Part shown: positions 59,326 to 64,000 of the stretch, piece after piece
Layout: each line of letters begins with the position of its first letter
Position numbering within the stretch: the stretch's first letter is position 1
Assembly (NCBI RefSeq): GCF_963259705.1
Contig: NC_081849.1
Coordinates: 61,352,093-61,416,092, forward strand
DNA: 64,000 nt
Direction: 5' to 3'
From: Myotis daubentonii
Taxonomy: Eukaryota > Chordata > Mammalia > Chiroptera > Vespertilionidae
Notes under the pieces: generated by a model
Told to the model about the DNA's origin: nothing
Database searches by the model: none
Seen by the model: the letters and a program-made list of their open reading frames with translations, nothing else
Made by a program: the position numbers and the translations under genes

Positions 59326-59599
59326 AGCCAAAACTAAATGCAACAGATAAACCATTTTATACTCTTTTATGTTATATAGATTTTAATATGTCAAAGAAAT
59401 AATAAAATATATCGATGCCAATCAATCCCGTCTCTGGTTTCCAGCTTTTCTATCACTTGCACCTCAAAGAGTCCTGTGAAAAATATTCCTAGGGTCGTAA
59501 CTCCATTAAGGATAATTAAGGCAATGAATGAAAATATTCATTGTTATGATTAAACTAGGGGCCCGGTGCACGAAATTCGTGCACTGGGTGTGTGTGTGG

Positions 59600-60240
59600 G
59601 GGGGGGCGGGGAGTGTCCCTCAGCCCAGCCTGCCCCCTCTCACATACTGGGAGCCCTCAGGCATTGACCCCCATCACCCTCCAATCTCAGGATCAGCCCC
59701 CAGCCCAGGCCTGATGCCTCAGCCAGAGGCATAGACCCCATCACCCTCCGATCACCTGATCGGCCCCTTGCCCAGGCCTGACGCCTCTGCCAGAGGTGTC
59801 AGGCTTGGACAGGGGACCCCCATCTCCCCCCGATCACTGGCTCTGGCCCCCACCCAGGCCTGAGGCCTCTGGCCCAGGAATCATGCCTGGGCAGGGGACC
59901 CCCATCTCCCTCTGATCGCTTGCTCCACCCCCCGCCCAAGCCTGACGCCTCTGACCCAGGCTTCAGGCCTGGGCAAGGGGACCATCATATCCCCCCAATC
60001 CCCGGCTCCGCCCCCCACCCAGGCCTGATGCCTCAGCCAGAGGAGTTGACCCTCATCACCCTCCGATCACCAATCACCGGATGGGCCCCTTGATCAGGCC
60101 TGAGGCCTCTGGCAGAGGTGTCAGGCCTGGGCAGGGGACCCCCAGCTCCCCGCGGTTGCAGGCTCCGCCCAGGCCTAATGCCTCTGGCTGAGGCGTCCGG
60201 CTCGGGCAGCGGGGACCTGCAGCTGCAGCAGCCCCGCGAT
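59600..60240. repeat. Imperfect tandem repeats of about 100 bp inside the Helitron
   Basis: The phrases CCCAGGCCTGA.GCCTC, AGAGG.GTCAGGC, GGGGACCCCCATCTCCCC and CGATCAC recur five or more times in the same order, giving a diverged satellite-like core. Confidence 0.75.
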
Positions 60241-60386
60241 CGTGGGCTCCGCTTTAGGCCCAGGCAAGGGACCCCTAGCTCCTGGGACTGCCAGCTTCGA
60301 CCGTGTCCAGCTCCCATCGCTGGCTCCACCCCTACTTCCTGCTATCACTGGCCAGGGCAGCAAAGGCGCCTGATTCTCTGATCATG

Positions 60387-60440
60387 GCTGGGGGGCAGGG
60401 CAAAGGCGGCCCCAGGGCCGCCTTTGCCCTGCCCCCCAGC
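60387..60440. repeat. 54-bp near-perfect palindrome inside the Helitron
   Basis: The left arm starts GCTGGGGGGCAGGGCAAAGG (60387-60412) and is matched base for base by the right arm (60415-60440), with a CA spacer at 60413-60414. The 26-bp G+C-rich arms could fold into a very stable hairpin. Confidence 0.92.
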
Positions 60441-60551
60441 TCTTAGCTACCCCCTGGGTTTCCGATCACTGTCAGTGGCAGGGGGCTTCTTCCTGCTTTC
60501 CCTTTCACCTCCCTGCATTGTGCCTACATATGCAAATTAACCACCATCTTG

Positions 60552-60607
60552 TTGGCAGTTAACTGCCAATCATAGTTGGCAGTTAACTGCCAATCATAGT
60601 TGGCAGC
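60552..60607. repeat. 24-bp tandem repeat, 2.3 copies, Helitron 5' region
   Basis: TTGGCAGTTAACTGCCAATC followed by ATAG is present twice and then partly a third time. Each unit contains the palindrome TTGGCAGTTAACTGCCAA. Confidence 0.9.
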
Positions 60608-60689
60608 TAATTTGCATATAGCCCTGATTAGCCAATGAAAAGGGTATCGTCGTACGCCAATTACCATTTTTCTCTTTTATTAGATAGGA

Positions 60690-61636
60690 TGTTAGAGCTG
60701 GAAGGAATTGCTAAGGTTAGCATATCCTACCCAACCCTCCCCTACTCCCATTCTTACCCTCCAAGATACAAACTGGAATCACTTTGCTAAGGTTCCACAG
60801 ACATTTAATGGCATAAACAGAAGAAAACCCTTCTTTCTTTTCCAAACATCAATGACCTAGGTATGTAGTTTTAAAACATCTAAATAGCCATGGCTAAGCA
60901 GAGAGAGTGAAATATAAAAACTGCCGAAGAGATTTACCAATATGAGGTCTCAGGTTTTCCAGAAGGAGAAGCCCACCACGGCACAAGGGTCATGTGATCT
61001 AAAGGCCACAGAGCTAAAGTGCTTTGGCTGGGAATTCCCTGGAAAAGGGAAGAAGCATATCTCCCAAGATTCGAATTAGCCAACATTAGCAGTAAAATTA
61101 GCAAACCAACAAAGAGAAAGACAAACAAGGATATCTGGGCTAATTTATAAAAATCTTGTGATTCCTTAAAATGCTGTTCACATTCACTAGTTAGCAGCTA
61201 GAGGAGAAACTGTTTAAAGGCACATCCTAATGGCCTCTGAGAAGATTACAACCAAATGGATTTTTTACTAAACTGGAGCCTTGAATCATTTATATAATTT
61301 ATTGATTGGCTGTTACTTTCATTTCTGTTTGTATGGGGAGCTGAAACAACAACAACAAAAAAAACCCCTTTTTTCTTTATACAAATTCTTATTTTAATAA
61401 CCCTTCACAGTAAGACATAAATCTGCAGGACCACCTGAGCCCTAATGAGCAGTTTTACTGCAAGACGTAAGATATTAGGGTAATCAATTCCTTCTGTCAA
61501 GCCACAGATGTACCAACTATCAGTTTAAGACTTTTTATTAGATGTTTATCAGCTTTTTTCTTCTTCTTTAAAGAAATAGTTTTAAAAAACAATAACAAGC
61601 ACACACAGAAAGTGCCATTCTGCAGCTGGTATGCTT
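60690..61636. other. No gene seen
   Basis: Unassigned intron or flank sequence. Confidence 0.4.
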
Positions 61637-61667
61637 TAATCTTTACCTGAGGTCATGCTTAGAGAGA

Positions 61668-61736
<69 letters not shown>

Positions 61737-61803
61737 TGACGTGAGAGAGAAGCATGATCATTTGACTTCCGTATGTGCCGGGGATGGAACCCGCAACCTG
61801 GGT
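61637..61803 (-). mobile_element. Ves-type SINE fragment with a long (AG)n
   Basis: TTACCTGAGGTCATGCTT at the 3' side, an uninterrupted AG run at 61671-61732, then GACATTGACGTGAGAGAGAA and GGGATGGAACCCGCAACCTG from the body. The tRNA head is missing where L1 sequence begins. Confidence 0.75.
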
Positions 61804-61805
61804 AT

Positions 61806-62130
61806 CTGCATATTAATATATAATAATACAATATCTACAAATGAATAAAGAGATGTCTGAAAATATATACAAGACAAGAGTAACAGTGAGAAAAACTCAC
61901 AGACACAGACAACAGTGTGGTGATTACCAGAGAGGAATGGGGGGTGAGGGAGGTAGAAAAGGGTAAAGGAGTGATGAATGGTTATGAAAGGAGACTTGAC
62001 TTGGGGTGGTGAACACATAATACAATATACAGATGATGCATTATAAAATTGTACAACTAAAATCTATATAATTGTATTAACCAATGTCACCCAATAAATG
62101 CAATAAAAAATTAAATTAAATTATTTTTAA
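61806..62130 (+). mobile_element. L1 3' UTR end
   Basis: ACAGTGTGGTGATTACCAGAG, GGTGGTGAACACATAATACA, GTACAACTAAAATCTATATA and CCAATGTCACCCAATAAATG are in canonical L1 3' end order, followed by an A-rich tail. 5'-truncated. Confidence 0.85.
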
Positions 62131-62729
62131 AGGAGTAATACTGGTTATCTTTGTTGGTGACATGATGGATGATTTTTCAGTTTCTTCATACATTCATGTA
62201 TTATCAAAATTTTTTCAATGAGCATGCTATCTTATAATTGTAATAAAAAATAATTAAAACTATTTTATTATGAAAAACAGAAGTAATACATGCTTATTGT
62301 ATATATTTTTCCACTGAACATTTTACTACATTAATTCTTCAAAAAATAACTTTTAAAGCTGTTCAACATTCCATTACACTGATCTCCCAATTTTACCATT
62401 TCTCTACTATGGAGACTTAAGGATTGTTTCTAATTTCTTATTGTTTAAAACAACAACAGTGCAATAGATTCCTTCCACCTGAATCTTTACATGCCTCTCT
62501 GGTTACGCCCAATAGCAGGAACTCCAGTTTTGGAGTTACTGGATAAAAGTCAGGGATTCTAGAACACCGAAAAATTGCTGTCCTAAGACACTATGAATTC
62601 ATGTCTCCATCATTAGTGAATGTGTGAGAGACCACTTCACTCTGTCCCTGAGAACTTGCCAAAGCTGTGTTTGCATGCCAAGCTCCATAAATCAAACAAG
62701 TAACAAAAACAGACATACTGATTTTGATT
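62131..62729. other. No gene seen
   Basis: AT-rich flank into which the terminal L1-type element inserted. Confidence 0.4.
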
Positions 62730-64000
62730 GGGGGGGGAGAACCAAGATGGCGGCATAGGTTAACGCCGGAGTTTGCTGCTTTGAACAACTACTTCAAAAG
62801 TGAAACCAAAAAACGGAAGGGACATCACCCAGAACCACAGGAACGCTGGCTGAGTGGAAGTCCTACAACTAGGAGGAAAGAGAAACGCACACGGACACTC
62901 AGAGGAGGCGCAGTGGTGAAGTCAAATTCTGAGGTGCGGAGTGCGCAGAGCGGGCTGGCGGCGGAGGGCGCGGTTGTTGTTTTCAATCAGGAGGGAGTCG
63001 CAGACTCTGAGCACCAGATCCGGGCGAGTCTTTAGGGACCCAGACTCAAACGGGAGAAGCGGGACTGTCTGGCTTCGGTCAGAGCGAGTGCAGCTTTCTC
63101 TCCGAGCTTTGCAGCGGGTGCTGGGACTCAGAGAGGCAGAGCCCCTGGGGACAGGACTGAGAGCCGCCATAACTGCTCTCTCCGGCCCACCCTGTTGATC
63201 CTGTGCGACCCGCCCCGCCCAAGCCCTGCACAGAGGCATTTGCCGGATAGCCTCAGGCAAAGGCTAGATTAGCACCTCCCTAGAGGACAGAAGTTCTCTC
63301 ACTGCTGACACAGCTGATTCTCATAGCCACTTGGCCTGGAGGTCAAACCCTCCCTGCTATTAGCTACAACAATCAAGATTTAACTATAAGACTGCGAACA
63401 AAGACCACTAGGGGGTGCACCAAGGAAGCATAACAAAATGCGGAGACAAAGAAACAGGACAAAATTGTCAATGGAAGATATAGAGTTCAGAACCACACTT
63501 TTAAGGTCTCTCAAGAACTATTTAGAAGCTGCCGATAAACTTAATGAGATCTACACGAAAACTAATAAAACCCTCGATCTTATATTGGGGAACCAACTAG
63601 AAATTAAGCATATACGGACTGAAATAACGAATATTATACAGACGCCCGACAGCAGACCAGAGGAGCGCAAGAATCAAGTCAATGATTTGAAATGCGAGGA
63701 AGCAAAAAACATCCAACCGGAAAAGCAAAATGAAAAAAGAATCCAAAAATGCGAGGATAGTGTAAGGAGCCTCTGGGACAGCTTCAAGCGTACCAACATC
63801 AGAATTATAGGGGTGCCAGAAGATGAGAGAGAGCAAGATATTGAAAACCTATTTGAAGAAATAATGACAGAAAACTTCCCCCACCTGGTGAAAGAAATGG
63901 ACTTACAGGTCCAAGAAGCGCGGAGAACCCCAAACAAAAGGAATCCAAAGAGGACCACACCAAGACACATCATAATTAAAATGCCAAGAGCAAAAGATAA
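62730..64000 (+). mobile_element. 5'-complete L1-family element (L1 or HAL1), runs off the window
   Basis: It begins with a G run and AACCAAGATGGCGGCATAGG, a YY1-type start typical of full-length L1 5' ends. A G+C- and CpG-rich 5' UTR (62730-63437) serves as internal promoter; ORF1 follows. Its last 135 UTR bases match the HAL1-type copy at 38-39 kb. Whether ORF2 follows cannot be seen, so it may be a full L1 or an ORF1-only element. Confidence 0.9.
63438..64000 (+). CDS. L1-type ORF1 protein, N-terminal part (open at window end)
   Basis: The RNA-binding chaperone of an L1-type retrotransposon. From ATG at 63438 the frame reads MRRQRNRTKLSMEDIEF... without a stop for 187 codons to the window edge. 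A charged coiled-coil-like N-terminal region (about residues 20-105) precedes the start of the RRM with IRIIGVPEDER and IIIKMPRAKD. The copy at 39291 is closely similar and carries a stop a few residues after the point where this one is cut off. The intact 5' UTR and reading frame suggest a fairly recent insertion. Confidence 0.88.
   Translation, partial: MRRQRNRTKLSMEDIEFRTTLLRSLKNYLEAADKLNEIYTKTNKTLDLILGNQLEIKHIRTEITNIIQTPDSRPEERKNQVNDLKCEEAKNIQPEKQNEKRIQKCEDSVRSLWDSFKRTNIRIIGVPEDEREQDIENLFEEIMTENFPHLVKEMDLQVQEARRTPNKRNPKRTTPRHIIIKMPRAKD

Larger units (their letters stand above)
59555..60689 (-). mobile_element. Helitron (HeliBat-type), 1,135 bp
   Basis: On the minus strand the 5' end is TCCTATCTAATAAAAGAG at 60689 and the 3' end CTAG at 59558-59555. 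A perfect 9-bp-arm hairpin GTGCACGAA/TTCGTGCAC lies 7 bases in from the end (59566-59584). The element sits exactly between host A (59554) and T (60690) with no target duplication, as Helitrons do. The interior is G+C-rich with imperfect repeats of about 100 bases and encodes no Rep/helicase, so it is non-autonomous. Confidence 0.95.

Noticed and set aside
59600..60240. Regular repeats in a G+C-rich block, CRISPR- or satellite-like
   Set aside because: They lie wholly between Helitron ends and diverge without spacer structure. Explained as Helitron interior.
62922..63260. 112-codon antisense frame in the L1 5' UTR, reminiscent of primate ORF0
   Set aside because: Primate ORF0 is lineage-specific and there is no sign of homology or conservation here. 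A chance frame in a G+C-rich UTR is simpler.

Overview
The window is mammalian nuclear DNA, almost certainly from a vespertilionid (vesper) bat. The evidence is the combination of at least a dozen tRNA-derived Ves-type SINEs, HeliBat-type Helitrons with CTAG ends and a terminal hairpin (in mammals abundant only in vesper bats), SPIN and other hAT miniature transposons with 8-bp target duplications, a Tc1/mariner derivative and bat-type L1 elements. There are no bacterial, phage or organellar genes and no CRISPR array. Species cannot be fixed from the sequence alone.

The one host gene I recognise is RAPGEF5 (MR-GEF/GFR, a Rap/Ras guanine-nucleotide exchange factor of the Epac family), on the minus strand, so its 5' exons lie at higher coordinates. 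Four exon bodies can be read with consensus splice sites and compatible phases: 40033-39960 (tentative), 33844-33719 (end of a degenerate cyclic-nucleotide-binding fold), 6615-6509 (linker) and the exon ending at 5981 (start of the Ras-exchanger N-terminal motif). The last has two possible 5' ends: a CpG-island first exon starting at the ATG at 6272 (short isoform) and an internal acceptor at 6069 that joins in frame to 6509 (long isoform). The catalytic exons would lie beyond position 1. The rest of the window is intron, or, above about 40 kb, upstream intron or flank.

Layout: 1-5.8 kb intron with one Ves SINE; 5.8-6.64 kb CpG-island promoter and two exons; 7-33.7 kb a long intron with MIR, L2, MLT1, L1 and Ves copies and four hAT elements; 33.7 kb exon; 38.1-39.4 kb a complete ORF1-only L1 derivative (HAL1-type) with a perfect 13-bp duplication; 40.0 kb exon; 42.6-43.1 kb a hAT element nested in a Ves SINE; 47.9-48.5 kb a Tc1/mariner derivative retaining a DD36E-type transposase tail; 54.4 and 59.6-60.7 kb Helitrons, the larger with a near-perfect 54-bp palindrome; 56.65-57.44 kb three hAT elements arrayed on one 8-bp target; 62.73 kb to the end a 5'-complete L1-type element whose ORF1 is open at the window edge.

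The repeats do not act with the gene as a pathway; they record several waves of mobile-element activity. Old elements (MIR, L2, MLT1, old L1) form the background, younger bat-lineage DNA transposons and retroposons are laid over it, and some copies are nested. I see no wholly new cellular system. The best leads are the nested RAPGEF5 first exon, the ORF1-only retrotransposon, the DD36E transposon remnant, the tandem hAT insertions and the Helitron palindrome.
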